Shown here: one piece after another, positions 1 through 9,192 of the stretch
How positions within the stretch are numbered: position 1 is the first letter of the stretch
How the letters are laid out: each line of letters begins with the position of its first letter
Source of the DNA: Alteromonas lipotrueae
Lineage (GTDB): Bacteria > Pseudomonadota > Gammaproteobacteria > Enterobacterales > Alteromonadaceae
Assembly: GCF_019249215.1 (NCBI RefSeq)
Contig: NZ_JAESDI010000001.1
Location: 218,728 to 282,727 of the forward strand
Direction: 5' to 3'
Length of the DNA: 64,000 bases
Notes under the pieces: model-generated
Told to the model about the DNA's origin: nothing
Databases searched by the model: none
The model's input: the letters and a program-made list of their open reading frames with translations, nothing else
Program-made: the position numbers and the translations under genes

Positions 1-196
1 AAGGCTTCTTATCTAAGATGAACCAGCCCGCTATATACGCAACAAACATGAATGGACCTGCTAATAAGAAAAAGCCTGTCACCGCTAGAATTCGCACCAA
101 CCATGTCTCTAAACCAAAGTAGTGCGCTATTCCTGAACATACACCCGCTATTCTTGCGTTGTCTGTATCGCGGTATAGCTGTTTACCGTTTCTCAT
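1..196 (-). CDS. pspC: PspC, phage-shock envelope stress protein (partial)
   Basis: Only the first 65 codons lie in the window; the gene runs off the left edge. The visible protein starts MRNGKQLYRD and has the PspC-domain pattern NARIAGVCSGIAHYFG followed by a hydrophobic membrane segment (about residues 34-60). In the family, PspC is an inner-membrane protein that, with PspB, recruits PspA away from PspF when the membrane is damaged. The ATG overlaps the pspB stop as ATGA, and a GGAGG ribosome binding site lies 8 bases upstream, so translation is probably coupled to pspB. The missing C-terminus cannot be judged. Confidence 0.9.
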   Translation of the reverse strand, partial: MRNGKQLYRDTDNARIAGVCSGIAHYFGLETWLVRILAVTGFFLLAGPFMFVAYIAGWFILDKKP

Positions 197-432
197 GCGC
201 GATTCCTCCATTCTGGGGCTTCACTGTCTAAGATAGCCTCCAGAGTTTGAATTCTATCGCTCATTTTTTCAGCTTGTTCAGCAAGTGATTGTAATGAAGC
301 TTGCTCTTCAACACTCAACCCTTGATTGACTTGTTTTTTGCTGCGGTAATGCAGAATTAACCAAATCGGTGCCACAAAAATCATAAAAATGACCAAGGGC
401 ATTACCAACATTGCAATGATACCTTCATCCAT
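193..432 (-). CDS. pspB: PspB, phage-shock membrane protein
   Basis: A 79-residue protein with one N-terminal membrane helix (about residues 5-27) followed by a charged coiled-coil tail (about 40-72), the usual PspB build. The ATG at 432 is chosen over an in-frame TTG at 447 because GGAGG lies eight bases before it. The frame open to the TTG runs through the ribosome binding site itself. PspB works with PspC at the inner membrane as the sensor half of the Psp response. It lies downstream of pspA after a 120-bp gap and overlaps pspC by four bases. Confidence 0.92.
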   Translation of the reverse strand: MDEGIIAMLVMPLVIFMIFVAPIWLILHYRSKKQVNQGLSVEEQASLQSLAEQAEKMSDRIQTLEAILDSEAPEWRNRA

Positions 433-447
433 TGTAAATACCTCCAA

Positions 448-552
448 AAAACCCCGATTAGCCTGCTCAGTGCCCTAGCACCAAATACCTGATGCATTGT
501 GCAAAACGCATAGCGTAATGCACTTAGTACCTAAGCAGGCTACCTGTAATTA
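448..552. repeat. pspA-pspB intergenic inverted repeats
   Basis: The gap between pspA and pspB holds outer arms TAGCCTGCT (459-467) and AGCAGGCTA (534-542) enclosing a smaller GCATT/AATGC pair near 493-520. In the pspA-pspB transcript this could fold into a branched stem and act as a processing or partial termination site, so that PspA is made in excess of PspB and PspC. There is no clear uridine tract after it. The role is inferred. Confidence 0.4.
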
Positions 553-1236
553 TTATTCTGATGTTGAAGATGAGCTTGTGTCACCTTTCACTCTTGCTTT
601 AAGCGCAGCTAGTTCTTCGTCTATCTTATCGCCTGTTTCTAATTCTGCAAATTCATCATTTAAGGTTTTCTTACCTAGGTCGTAAGCATCTACCTGCGAC
701 TCTAAATCGTCAATCTTACGCTCGTATTGTTCGAAGCGCCCCATAGCTGAATCTACTTTTGTGCTATCTAGCGTGCGTTTCACTTCTAAGCGTGAACTCG
801 CCGTTTTCTGACGCATGATAATCGCTTTTTGACGACTCTTCGCATCAGCTAGCTTGTCTTGAAGCTGACCAATCTCATCTTGAAGCTTGCTAATTTGCTG
901 TTCAACAACCGTTAGCTCGTTAGTTAGCGTTTCAGCAGCTTCTGCTGATTTCTTTCTTTCTTGCAGTGCTGCGCGGGCTAAATCATCACGGTCTTTGCTT
1001 AACGCAAGTTCCGCTTTCATTTGCCAATCGTTAGCGTCTGCTTCGTATTTATTAATTTGGCTTACAATTTCCTTTTTGTTCGCCAACGTTTTAGCCGATG
1101 CTGAGCGCACCTCTACCAATGTGTCTTCCATTTCCTGAATAATCAACCGGACCATTTTCTCCGGATCTTCCGCTTTATCTAAAAGCGCATTAATATTCGA
1201 ATTCACAATGTCAGTGAAACGCGAGAAGATACCCAT
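553..1236 (-). CDS. pspA: PspA, phage shock protein A (ESCRT-III-like membrane repair protein)
   Basis: A 227-residue, almost entirely alpha-helical coiled-coil protein beginning MGIFSRFTDIVNSNINALLD, the amphipathic N-terminal helix typical of PspA/IM30. The usual length is about 222. PspA binds and inhibits the enhancer-binding protein PspF in unstressed cells and polymerises on damaged inner membrane under stress. The start at 1236 is preferred over an in-frame upstream codon at 1272 because GAGGT sits eight bases before it and it matches the family N-terminus. The C-terminus ends in a serine-rich tail. It is first gene of pspABC and diverges from pspF. Confidence 0.96.
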   Translation of the reverse strand: MGIFSRFTDIVNSNINALLDKAEDPEKMVRLIIQEMEDTLVEVRSASAKTLANKKEIVSQINKYEADANDWQMKAELALSKDRDDLARAALQERKKSAEAAETLTNELTVVEQQISKLQDEIGQLQDKLADAKSRQKAIIMRQKTASSRLEVKRTLDSTKVDSAMGRFEQYERKIDDLESQVDAYDLGKKTLNDEFAELETGDKIDEELAALKARVKGDTSSSSTSE

Positions 1237-1293
1237 AATAATTACCTCATAGTCGAAAACTGGTTGTACCAAGATAAACGTGTAATAAGACTA

Positions 1294-1310
1294 TTCAATA
1301 TGCTTGCCAG
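1294..1310 (-). promoter_or_regulatory. Sigma-54 promoter of pspABC
   Basis: On the minus strand the sequence CTGGCAAGCATATTGAA matches the RpoN consensus YTGGCACGRNNNTTGCW, with GG at -24 and TG at -12. The predicted start site is about 45 bases before the pspA ATG. The stretch between it and pspF holds TAGTGTA on the minus strand (about 1393-1399), similar to the upstream activator site described for PspF, which would bind here and also repress its own gene. The promoter is read directly; the activator site is tentative. Confidence 0.78.
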
Positions 1311-1435
1311 TTTTTTGAATTACCCTAACTTGATAATTTTAAAAGATATTCGTTTGGTTTAAATAATGCTCGAACAACAAGTTTTTTTACTCTACACTAT
1401 TAATTGGTCGAAATGACTAATATTTGAGGGATTTA

Positions 1436-2563
1436 ATGAGTAGGTATCGTCAGCAGGATAATTTGCTAGGTCAAGCGAATAGTTTTTTAGAAGTGCTAGA
1501 GCAAATTTCACAAATAGCACCACTGGATAAACCCGTATTGGTGATAGGTGAGCGCGGAACCGGTAAAGAGCTTATAGCAGCACGTTTACACTTTCTGTCT
1601 AAGCGCTGGGATCAAAATTACGTCAAGCTTAATTGCGCCGCACTTAACGAAAGCTTATTAGAAAGTGAGTTGTTCGGCTATGAAGCTGGTGCATTTACTG
1701 GCGCAGCAAAGCGCCGTGAAGGTCGTTTCGAAATTGCCCACAATGGCACACTGTTTCTTGACGAGCTGGCGAACACCTCTGGTTTAATTCAAGAAAAATT
1801 ATTGCGAGTAGTGGAATACGGCGAATTTGAACGTGTGGGCGGCAATAAAACCGTTAAAACCGATGTCCGCTTGGTTGCTGCTACAAATGAAGATTTACCC
1901 GCCCTGGCTGACGCTGGTGAGTTCCGTGCTGACTTACTCGACAGGCTCGCCTTCGATGTTATTACTATCCCTCCTTTAAGAGAGCGACGTGAAGATATCA
2001 TGATGCTTGCTGAGAACTTTGCCATAAGCATGGCAAGAGAAATGGAAATGGAGCTTTTTAGCGGCTTTACTGAAAAAGCAAAACGCACCTTGCTTGATTA
2101 CGAATGGCCCGGGAATATTCGAGAACTTAAAAACGTGGTTGAACGTGCGGTGTACAGAACGAACAACCCACATTTGCCCGTACACGATATTGTTCTCGAC
2201 CCTTTTGAATCTTTATTTAGGCCAACCTCTCGCATTAAAACCAATGATAGAACCTCGGCTACATCTGAAGCAGAACCAACAGTGCCTGCCAGCATAGAGA
2301 ACATAGCCTCCAATAATGAGCCTGCGGCAACTTCATCGCCTGCTGTATTACCGTCGTTACAACCCGATACGGTAGAATACCCTATCGATTTAAAAGACCG
2401 CTCTCAGCAATACGAAATTGATATGATTAAACAAGCATTATCAGACAGCCAATTCAATCAGAAAAAGACTGCCGAGAAGCTTAGTCTCACTTATCATCAA
2501 CTTCGAGGTTATCTAAAAAAATACAACCTGTTAGACTCTTCACCTGAATCGATGGAGTGCTAA
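1436..2563 (+). CDS. pspF: PspF, sigma-54 enhancer-binding activator of the psp operon
   Basis: A 375-residue AAA+ activator with no N-terminal receiver domain, as expected for PspF. Walker A GERGTGKE is at 38-45, the sigma-54 contact loop GAFTGA at 85-90, Walker B LFLDE at 106-110, and a Fis-type helix-turn-helix lies near the C-terminus (QKKTAEKLSLTYHQLRGYLKK). Trp58 lies where E. coli PspF carries Trp56, the residue needed for inhibition by PspA. The ATG at 1436 follows GAGGG; an upstream in-frame ATG at 1424 is less likely. It is about 50 residues longer than E. coli PspF, from a serine/proline/alanine-rich linker (about 265-325) between AAA+ domain and helix-turn-helix. Divergent from pspA, with sapA five bases downstream. 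Confidence 0.95.
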   Translation: MSRYRQQDNLLGQANSFLEVLEQISQIAPLDKPVLVIGERGTGKELIAARLHFLSKRWDQNYVKLNCAALNESLLESELFGYEAGAFTGAAKRREGRFEIAHNGTLFLDELANTSGLIQEKLLRVVEYGEFERVGGNKTVKTDVRLVAATNEDLPALADAGEFRADLLDRLAFDVITIPPLRERREDIMMLAENFAISMAREMEMELFSGFTEKAKRTLLDYEWPGNIRELKNVVERAVYRTNNPHLPVHDIVLDPFESLFRPTSRIKTNDRTSATSEAEPTVPASIENIASNNEPAATSSPAVLPSLQPDTVEYPIDLKDRSQQYEIDMIKQALSDSQFNQKKTAEKLSLTYHQLRGYLKKYNLLDSSPESMEC

Positions 2564-2567
2564 CTGA

Positions 2568-4190
2568 ATGCCTGTAAAACCGCTTTTTTACGCTGCCTTT
2601 ACTGTTGTTATGGTAATGCTGGTAGCGGCCTGTTCAAAACAAGATGAACATGCATTTTATAATAGCGGTTTAGTCTATTGCTCTGAAAGCAATCCAGTGA
2701 CGTTTAATCCTCAGTTAGATACGTCTAGCACCACAACCGATGCGTCATCGCATCAGTTGTATGACAGGTTACTCGATTTCGACCCTGATTCTGGCCGTAT
2801 CATACCGAGTATTGCGAGTAGCTGGTTGGTCTCTGATGACGGCTTAACGTATACTTTTCAACTCAGAAAAGACGTAGAGTTTCATACTACTAGCTATTTC
2901 ACGCCGAGCAGAAACTTTAATGCCGACGATGTCATTTTTAGTATTGATAGGTGGCGACTTACTTCACACCCTTACCATTACGTATCTGGCGGCCGTTACC
3001 CGTACTTTGAAAGTTTGGGGCTTGCACAGAATATCGCCTCTGTTGAACGGGTAAACGGGTACAGGGTAGAAATAAATCTAAAGCGCAGAGACAGCTCTTT
3101 TTTAGCGAATTTGGCTACGGACTTTTCGGTGATGTTGTCACAAGAGTACGGTGAGGCATTGTTACAACAAGGTCTGCCTAATCGTATCGATCAATACCCT
3201 ATTGGTACAGGTCCATTCAAATTCGAAAACTACCGAAAAGATCACTACATTCGCTACCAACGTCACCAAACGTATTGGGGTGAGCAAGATAATGCGGAAC
3301 GTTTAATTTATGATATCACCCCGAAGAGCTCGTTGCGTTTGGCTAAGTTAATGACCGGTGAATGTGACGCGACGGCTTTTCCAGCACAAACTGAATTAGA
3401 GGTTATCCGCTCTCGCGACGATTTACTATTGGCTGAAAAGCCCGGTTTGAACGTGGGATTTTGGGCATTTAATACCCAGCGCCCACCTTTCGACAACCCT
3501 GATGTTAGGCGCGCGTTGGCCGCGGCTATCGATAAAAACACGCTGTTAGAAGCGGTTTATTTCGACAGTGCTACCCGTGCTAAAACGTTGCTACCCGCCG
3601 CCAGCTGGGCCTTTCAAAACGATGCGGATGATACGGCTTACAACCCTGTACTAGCGAGAAAGCTGCTTGAAAATGCAGGCGTGGAACCTGGGTTTACCAT
3701 GACCATATGGGCCATGCCTATTGAGCGTGCTTATAACCCTAATGCAGCGAAAATGGCAGAGCTTATCCAAAGGTATCTTCGAGATGTGGGCGTTATCGCC
3801 ACTATTGTTAGTTACGACTGGGCGACATTTAGACGCCACTTGCAAGAAGGGCTACATGACTCGGTATTAATAGGCTGGTCGGCCGATAATGGCGATCCTG
3901 ATAATTTTTACCGACCATTACTTAGCTGTGGCGCCATACCCTCTGGAACTAACCGCGCCATGTGGTGTGATAACGATTATGATGAACTTTTAGATAAAGC
4001 GTTGCAGACAGAAGACCTTGAAGCGCGGCGTTTAATCTATCAACAAGTGAATAGACTGCTTTACGAGCGATTGCCATTAGTGCCTATTGCCCACGCATAT
4101 CGTTATCAAGCCTATAGAAATGAACTTGAAGGCATGACCATAAACCCGTTTGGCGGTGTTAGATTTGGCGGAGTAGGTAAATCACTGTGA
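2568..4190 (+). CDS. sapA: SapA-like peptide ABC transporter substrate-binding lipoprotein
   Basis: A 540-residue family-5 solute-binding protein (DppA/OppA/SapA fold). It has a lipoprotein signal with lipobox LVAAC, Cys22 being the lipidation site. Family-typical stretches are GTGPFKFENY, WGEQDNAERL and the C-terminal LPLVPIAHAYRYQAYRNEL. In the family it captures peptides in the periplasm; Sap systems have been linked to antimicrobial peptide resistance, and E. coli SapBCDF to putrescine export, so the true substrate is open. It starts five bases after pspF, so the sap genes probably share the pspF transcript. Its stop overlaps the sapB GTG start. Confidence 0.9.
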   Translation: MPVKPLFYAAFTVVMVMLVAACSKQDEHAFYNSGLVYCSESNPVTFNPQLDTSSTTTDASSHQLYDRLLDFDPDSGRIIPSIASSWLVSDDGLTYTFQLRKDVEFHTTSYFTPSRNFNADDVIFSIDRWRLTSHPYHYVSGGRYPYFESLGLAQNIASVERVNGYRVEINLKRRDSSFLANLATDFSVMLSQEYGEALLQQGLPNRIDQYPIGTGPFKFENYRKDHYIRYQRHQTYWGEQDNAERLIYDITPKSSLRLAKLMTGECDATAFPAQTELEVIRSRDDLLLAEKPGLNVGFWAFNTQRPPFDNPDVRRALAAAIDKNTLLEAVYFDSATRAKTLLPAASWAFQNDADDTAYNPVLARKLLENAGVEPGFTMTIWAMPIERAYNPNAAKMAELIQRYLRDVGVIATIVSYDWATFRRHLQEGLHDSVLIGWSADNGDPDNFYRPLLSCGAIPSGTNRAMWCDNDYDELLDKALQTEDLEARRLIYQQVNRLLYERLPLVPIAHAYRYQAYRNELEGMTINPFGGVRFGGVGKSL

Positions 4191-5218
4191 TTCAAATATT
4201 ATCGCGATACGGTGTATTGTTTATCTTAACCCTTTTGGTGTTAACCGCCATGTCATTCTCGCTGGTGTATCTATTCCCCGGTGATGTACTAGAAAACCTT
4301 ACCGGAATTGTGCCGCAGAACGAGATACAACGTGAGGCGCTTATGCGCCAATTTCGACTAGACCAACCCTACATAGTACAGTTTTTTTACTATTTATCGT
4401 CGTTGTTACAAGGCGATTGGGGTTACAGCCTAGCATCAGGATTGCCCCTTAGAGAAGAAATTGGTATCGCCATGCCCGCTACTATCGAGCTCAGCGCCTA
4501 TGCAATGTTGATGGCACTTTTCGTTGGCATCCCCTTGGGATATTACGCAGGGCTTAAAAGTTACTCTACCACCGACCACACTATCAATGCACTGAGCATT
4601 ACAACGTATTCTTTCCCTGTATTTTGGCTGGCACTCATTCTAATCCTATTTTTTAGTTTACATCTTGATATTGCCCCTTTGTCGGGTCGAATTAGTTTAT
4701 TGTTCGATATTAAACCTGTAACTGGCTTTGTACTTATAGATATTATGCTAGCAGAGGGTATCGATCATGGGCTTGCCTACCGGGATGCTATTTCTCACCT
4801 TGCGTTGCCTACAGTGGCAATAGGCGCAATAACAACCGCTTCAATGGTGCGTATTACCCGTCGTTCGGTCATTGATGTTATTCACCGCCCGTATATTGTA
4901 GCCGCTCGTTCTAGAGGTGTGTCTGAATGGCAGATTTTCTTTAGGCATGTATTACGCAATGCGTTACTGCCTATATTGCCCTTGATGGCAATTCAAATTA
5001 CCACACTCATCACCAATGCCATGATAGTAGAAACTTTATTTTCATGGCCAGGTATTGGTAGCTGGTTAATTCAAGCAATTTATCAACGAGACTTCCCTGC
5101 GCTTCGTGTAGGAATGTTGGCTGTATCAACCCTCGTTATTACGTTAACAATTATGGTCGACTTGTTTAACCGCATTATCGATCCTAGCCGAGAAAAGTAC
5201 GAACGTGCCACAGTTTAG
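4187..5218 (+). CDS. sapB: SapB-like ABC transporter permease
   Basis: A 343-residue inner-membrane permease of the DppB/OppB type. It has one N-terminal helix (about 8-29), a periplasmic stretch, then about five more helices, with the cytoplasmic coupling loop seen as RSRGVSEWQIFFRHVLRNALLP in part (about 243-264). It starts with GTG at 4187 overlapping the sapA stop (GTGA), indicating translational coupling. It should pair with SapC to form the channel driven by SapD and SapF. Confidence 0.92.
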   Translation: MIQILSRYGVLFILTLLVLTAMSFSLVYLFPGDVLENLTGIVPQNEIQREALMRQFRLDQPYIVQFFYYLSSLLQGDWGYSLASGLPLREEIGIAMPATIELSAYAMLMALFVGIPLGYYAGLKSYSTTDHTINALSITTYSFPVFWLALILILFFSLHLDIAPLSGRISLLFDIKPVTGFVLIDIMLAEGIDHGLAYRDAISHLALPTVAIGAITTASMVRITRRSVIDVIHRPYIVAARSRGVSEWQIFFRHVLRNALLPILPLMAIQITTLITNAMIVETLFSWPGIGSWLIQAIYQRDFPALRVGMLAVSTLVITLTIMVDLFNRIIDPSREKYERATV

Positions 5219-6098
5219 TTTATACGAAGAGGAGTTTCATCCATCTCCCTGGCAGCGCACTTGGGCAGCTTTCCGTAGCAGCCACATTGCGATTGTTGGT
5301 CTTATTTTGCTTGGTTTCTTTGTGATTTTTTCGTTGTTCGCACCTGTGGTTTCACCCTATAACCCGGCGGAACAGAATATAGATGCGTTACTTATTGCCC
5401 CAAGTTGGGAAAGCAGTGGGTCAATAACCCATTTGTTCGGCACCGATCCCCTTGGCCGCGATGTTTTCTCTCGTATTATTTATGGCTGCCGCACTACATT
5501 AGGGTCGGGGTTTCTTATGGTAGTGCTTGCCATGCTTATTGGCGTGAGTATTGGAACATTTGCAGGTATGTTACGGGGAGTGCGTTCAAGTATTGTGAAC
5601 CACTTGCTAGATGCCTTAATGGCCATTCCAACTTTGCTAATTGCTATTATTATCGTGGCAATTCTTGGCACAGGGTTAGTCAATAGCATGTGGGCTATTA
5701 CCCTTGCGCTCATTCCACAATTTGTTCATCGTACGCGCACATTTGTGCGCGCTGAAATGAAGAAAGAATACATTATGGCCTCGAAATTAGATGGGGCGAA
5801 TAAATGGCAATTGTTTGTGCATTCTATTCTTCCTAACATGACAGAAATGCTTGTGGTGCAAGGCACTGTGGCACTATCGATTGCGGTTATCGATGTATCT
5901 GCACTCGGCTTTTTAAATTTGGGAGCACAATCACCTTTGGCCGAGCTTGGCGCTATTTTGGGTGATGGACTTGATGTGGCCTACTTAGCGCCTTGGAATG
6001 TAGCATTGCCTGGGATTGCGATTTTCTTATTGGTGTTATCGATAAATATTGTGGGGGACGGACTACGTTCTGCACTCAGAAAAAGAGTGAGCCACTAA
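5205..6098 (+). CDS. sapC: SapC-like ABC transporter permease
   Basis: A 297-residue DppC/OppC-type permease. The N-terminal region WQRTWAAFRSSHIAIVGLIL contains the first helix, FGTDPLGRDVFSRIIYGCRT is the family hallmark (about 78-97), and the coupling loop reads ASKLDGANKWQLFVHSILPN (about 192-211). The GTG start at 5205 lies inside the 3' end of sapB (14-base overlap). It is the second permease of the Sap transporter. Confidence 0.92.
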   Translation: MPQFSLYEEEFHPSPWQRTWAAFRSSHIAIVGLILLGFFVIFSLFAPVVSPYNPAEQNIDALLIAPSWESSGSITHLFGTDPLGRDVFSRIIYGCRTTLGSGFLMVVLAMLIGVSIGTFAGMLRGVRSSIVNHLLDALMAIPTLLIAIIIVAILGTGLVNSMWAITLALIPQFVHRTRTFVRAEMKKEYIMASKLDGANKWQLFVHSILPNMTEMLVVQGTVALSIAVIDVSALGFLNLGAQSPLAELGAILGDGLDVAYLAPWNVALPGIAIFLLVLSINIVGDGLRSALRKRVSH

Positions 6099-6099
6099 T

Positions 6100-7095
6100 A
6101 TGCCCATGCTAGATATTAAAAATTTAACCTTAGAAATGGTGGATGGTGACACCACCATTAAGGCTCTCGACAAGGTAAATTTAACCGTTAATACTGGTGA
6201 AATTAGAGCTCTGGTGGGTGAGTCTGGCTCGGGGAAAAGCTTAATAGTGTCTGCCATTTGTGGTGCCCTGCCCTCGCAGTGGAGAATGACCGCAGATCGC
6301 ATGAGCTGGAACGGTGAAAACCTATTAAGTATGTCTAAATATCAGCGCAGAGAAGTGATGCGCCGAGATATTGCTGTTGTATTTCAAAATCCTCAAACTA
6401 GTTTAGACCCCTCTGCCACTTTAGGTGAACAGCTTGAAGAAAGTATTCCCGATGAATTTGTGGAAGGCTACTGGTTTTGGCAACGTGCGCAACATAGAAA
6501 ACGCATAGCCATAAGCACAGTACACAAGGTGGGCATAAAGCAGCACAAGCATTATTTAAATGCCTATCCACACCAAATTCCCAGTGATATTGGGCAAAAA
6601 TTTATGATCGCCATGGCCTTGGTATCTCAGCCGAAACTGTTAATTGCTGATGATCCCACCCGTGGGATGGAGCCAACCACTAAAACGCAAATTCTTAAGT
6701 TATTTACTCGTTTAAACCAAACCCGTTCATTAAGTATTTTGTTTGTGAGTCATGATTTGCTGGCTATTGCCAGTATGTCACATTCGATGACGGTGCTTTA
6801 CGCTGGGCAAACGGTAGAGTCGGGTAAAATGAAGCATATAAAGAAACGCCCGCTTCACCCTTACACCAAGGCGTTGTTAGACAGTGCGCCGAGCTTCAGG
6901 AAAGATTTACCCCCTAAGTCACAACTTCCTACGCTGGGCGGGTCTATTCCTACATTGCAGCATTTACCTATTGGGTGCCGGTTAGGCCCACGCTGCCCCC
7001 GAGCACAGCGTGCTTGTGTTTCTAGACCTGCAGTAAGATATATTCACGACCATACCTATAACTGCCACTTTCCGCTGCATATGGAGAAGTTATGA
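6100..7095 (+). CDS. sapD: SapD-like ABC transporter ATPase with a degenerate signature
   Basis: A 331-residue ATPase of the Opp/Dpp D type. Walker A GESGSGKS is intact at 40-47. The ABC signature is degenerate (IPSDIGQ at 160-166 instead of LSGGQ), and Walker B reads LLIADDP (180-186) with Asp185 where the catalytic glutamate normally sits. The C-terminal oligopeptide-transporter extension is present (RLGPRCPRAQRACVSRP), with a cysteine pattern like the iron-sulfur-type motif of this family. E. coli SapD also has a degenerate signature but, from memory, keeps the glutamate. This ATP site may be weak, with SapF doing most hydrolysis. It starts one base after sapC and overlaps sapF by four. 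Confidence 0.92.
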   Translation: MPMLDIKNLTLEMVDGDTTIKALDKVNLTVNTGEIRALVGESGSGKSLIVSAICGALPSQWRMTADRMSWNGENLLSMSKYQRREVMRRDIAVVFQNPQTSLDPSATLGEQLEESIPDEFVEGYWFWQRAQHRKRIAISTVHKVGIKQHKHYLNAYPHQIPSDIGQKFMIAMALVSQPKLLIADDPTRGMEPTTKTQILKLFTRLNQTRSLSILFVSHDLLAIASMSHSMTVLYAGQTVESGKMKHIKKRPLHPYTKALLDSAPSFRKDLPPKSQLPTLGGSIPTLQHLPIGCRLGPRCPRAQRACVSRPAVRYIHDHTYNCHFPLHMEKL

Positions 7096-7898
7096 CAGAT
7101 ATTATGCAGGTAGATGGATTAACGTTTAGGCATAACGATAAGAAACGTTGGCTAAAAAAGCCTGAGATATTTGAATTAGGGCCTATCGATCTGACTGTAC
7201 AGCGTGGCGAAACTATCGCGATTATTGGTGAAAACCGCGCAGGTAAGTCACTGTTAGCCAAATTACTGGTAGGGGCTATCCCTGCTGATGAAGGGGTTAT
7301 TGAACTTAATAGTCACAAATATTTGGCGAAATACAACCAACACAACAATCAACAAAAACGCACCCACGACATTCGTATGATATTGCAGCACAGTAGTGAG
7401 TCGATGAATCCTTCTGTGCCCGTGGGGAAAGTGCTCGACGAACCTCTTCGTTTAAACACAGAGTTAACGGAAGTGGAACGTAAATCCCTTATTGAAGAAA
7501 TGCTGACAAAAGTGGGCTTGCTACGAGAACATTATTATTTTTATCGTCATATGCTATCTGACGGCCAACAACAGCGTGTATCCCTCGCGCGCGCCATTAT
7601 ATTAAAGCCGAAAGTCCTTATAGCCGACGAACCGTTTGCGGCCCTAGATCCGTCTATACGCTCGCAAACGGTAAACCTTATTTTGAAGCTACAACAAGAA
7701 ATGGGGTTGGCATTTATTTTTATTAGCCATAATTTGGGAATAGTTCGACATATCGCCGATCGGGTCATTGTGATGGAAAATGGCAATATTGTAGAAGAAG
7801 GGAAAACAGAAACGATTTTTCGTTGGCCCCAACATGCCATTACTAAAAAACTCATTGTGGCTTATCAGTCGTTAATTACGAACAATACCATTAGTTAG
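7092..7898 (+). CDS. sapF: SapF-like ABC transporter ATPase
   Basis: A 268-residue ATPase, shorter than SapD because it lacks the C-terminal extension. Walker A is GENRAGKS (46-53), the signature LSDGQQQR (155-162) is near canonical, and Walker B LIADEP (176-181) carries the catalytic Glu180. It is last gene of the operon, overlapping sapD as ATGA. A palindromic terminator follows at about 7965-7993. Confidence 0.92.
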   Translation: MTDIMQVDGLTFRHNDKKRWLKKPEIFELGPIDLTVQRGETIAIIGENRAGKSLLAKLLVGAIPADEGVIELNSHKYLAKYNQHNNQQKRTHDIRMILQHSSESMNPSVPVGKVLDEPLRLNTELTEVERKSLIEEMLTKVGLLREHYYFYRHMLSDGQQQRVSLARAIILKPKVLIADEPFAALDPSIRSQTVNLILKLQQEMGLAFIFISHNLGIVRHIADRVIVMENGNIVEEGKTETIFRWPQHAITKKLIVAYQSLITNNTIS

Positions 7899-7964
7899 CG
7901 TTAGATGAGGTTGCTTTGAAGGTGCTTGAATTATTTCTATAACGCCCCTTACATTGCGCTTTAA

Positions 7965-7993
7965 ATAAAAAATGCGGCCTAGGCCGCATTTTG
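7965..7993. terminator. Bidirectional terminator between sapF and oadB
   Basis: The arms ATGCGGCC and GGCCGCAT around a central TA form a strong hairpin (7972-7989). It is flanked by an A-rich run on the left and TTTT on the right, so it can end the rightward sap transcript and the leftward oad transcript. Confidence 0.9.
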
Positions 7994-8058
7994 CTATCCA
8001 TAAGAGCGAGTTTATTTAACCTCACCCTGTTGCCAATTATAGTAAGAAGGCTTTCCCA

Positions 8059-9189
8059 TTAACCTACTAGCGCCAGCAAGATACCCGCAGCAACAGCTGA
8101 ACCAAGTACCCCGGCCACATTGGGCCCCATGGCATGCATCAATAAGAAGTTATGAGGGTTTGCTTCAAGTCCAACTTTATTCACAACCCTAGCTGCCATC
8201 GGTACCGCCGATACGCCAGCGGCACCAATGAGTGGATTAATTTTACCGCCACTCATTCGGCTCATAAGCTTAGCCATTAACACGCCTGTTGCCGTACCAA
8301 TAGCAAACGCTACAGCACCTAAACCAAGAATACCCAAGGTTTCAACGGTTAAAAATTTCTCTGCAGAAAGCTTTGAACCTACCGCTAACCCTAAGAAGAT
8401 AGTGACAATATTAATTAGCTCATTTTGCGCTGTTTTGCTTAGCCTATCTACTACACCACACTCTTTCAGTAAATTACCAAAGCAAAACATACCCACTAGA
8501 GGCGTTGCTGAAGGCAAAAACAAAATTGTGAGGAACAGTGTAGCCAGTGGGAAGATAATCTTCTCACGTTGCGATACAGGGCGTAATTGCGCCATTTCTA
8601 TGGTGCGTTCTTCCTTGCTGGTTAAGGCTTTCATAATCGGTGGCTGAATAATAGGTACCAGCGCCATATATGAATAAGCTGCGACCGCAATAGCCCCTAA
8701 TAAATCGGGCGCTAATCGAGAGGCCAAAAAGATAGCCGTTGGACCATCGGCACCGCCAATGATAGCAATCGCACTGGCATCTTTGAGGGTAAACTCAAAG
8801 CCAGGGATCATGTTGAGTGCAATAGCACCGAACAAGGTTGCAAAGATACCGAATTGCGCAGCAGCCCCTAACAGCAACATTCTAGGGTTTGCAATTAACG
8901 CACTAAAGTCCGTCATCGCGCCCACGCCCATAAAGATAAGCAGCGGGAAAACCCCAGTATCTATACCGATAGCATAAATGTAATGAAGCAGTCCTCCCGC
9001 CTCTGAAAATCCTGCCAATGGGATATTGGTTAACAAGGCACCAAACCCAATAGGGATTAACAACAGCGGTTCAAACTTTTTCACAATAGCTAAGAACAGC
9101 AATAGAAAACCTACTGCCATCATTATCAACTGGCCTGACTCAAAATGCGCCAGTGCAGTGCTGTCCCACAGCACCATCAACTTATCCAT
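8059..9189 (-). CDS. oadB: Oxaloacetate decarboxylase beta subunit (sodium pump)
   Basis: A 376-residue, highly hydrophobic membrane protein of the OadB/MmdB family, with many helices. Family motifs are [20 protein letters not shown] (about 145-164), the [10 protein letters not shown] stretch (about 226-235) and the conserved C-terminal [19 protein letters not shown]. It decarboxylates carboxybiotin carried by OadA and couples this to sodium export across the inner membrane. It is last gene of oadGAB, starting three bases after oadA stops. Confidence 0.95.
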   Translation of the reverse strand: MDKLMVLWDSTALAHFESGQLIMMAVGFLLLFLAIVKKFEPLLLIPIGFGALLTNIPLAGFSEAGGLLHYIYAIGIDTGVFPLLIFMGVGAMTDFSALIANPRMLLLGAAAQFGIFATLFGAIALNMIPGFEFTLKDASAIAIIGGADGPTAIFLASRLAPDLLGAIAVAAYSYMALVPIIQPPIMKALTSKEERTIEMAQLRPVSQREKIIFPLATLFLTILFLPSATPLVGMFCFGNLLKECGVVDRLSKTAQNELINIVTIFLGLAVGSKLSAEKFLTVETLGILGLGAVAFAIGTATGVLMAKLMSRMSGGKINPLIGAAGVSAVPMAARVVNKVGLEANPHNFLLMHAMGPNVAGVLGSAVAAGILLALVG

Positions 9190-9192
9190 GAA

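Noticed and set aside
2094..2297. Short alternate frames inside pspF
   Set aside because: Shadows within a conserved AAA+ activator gene, without ribosome binding sites.
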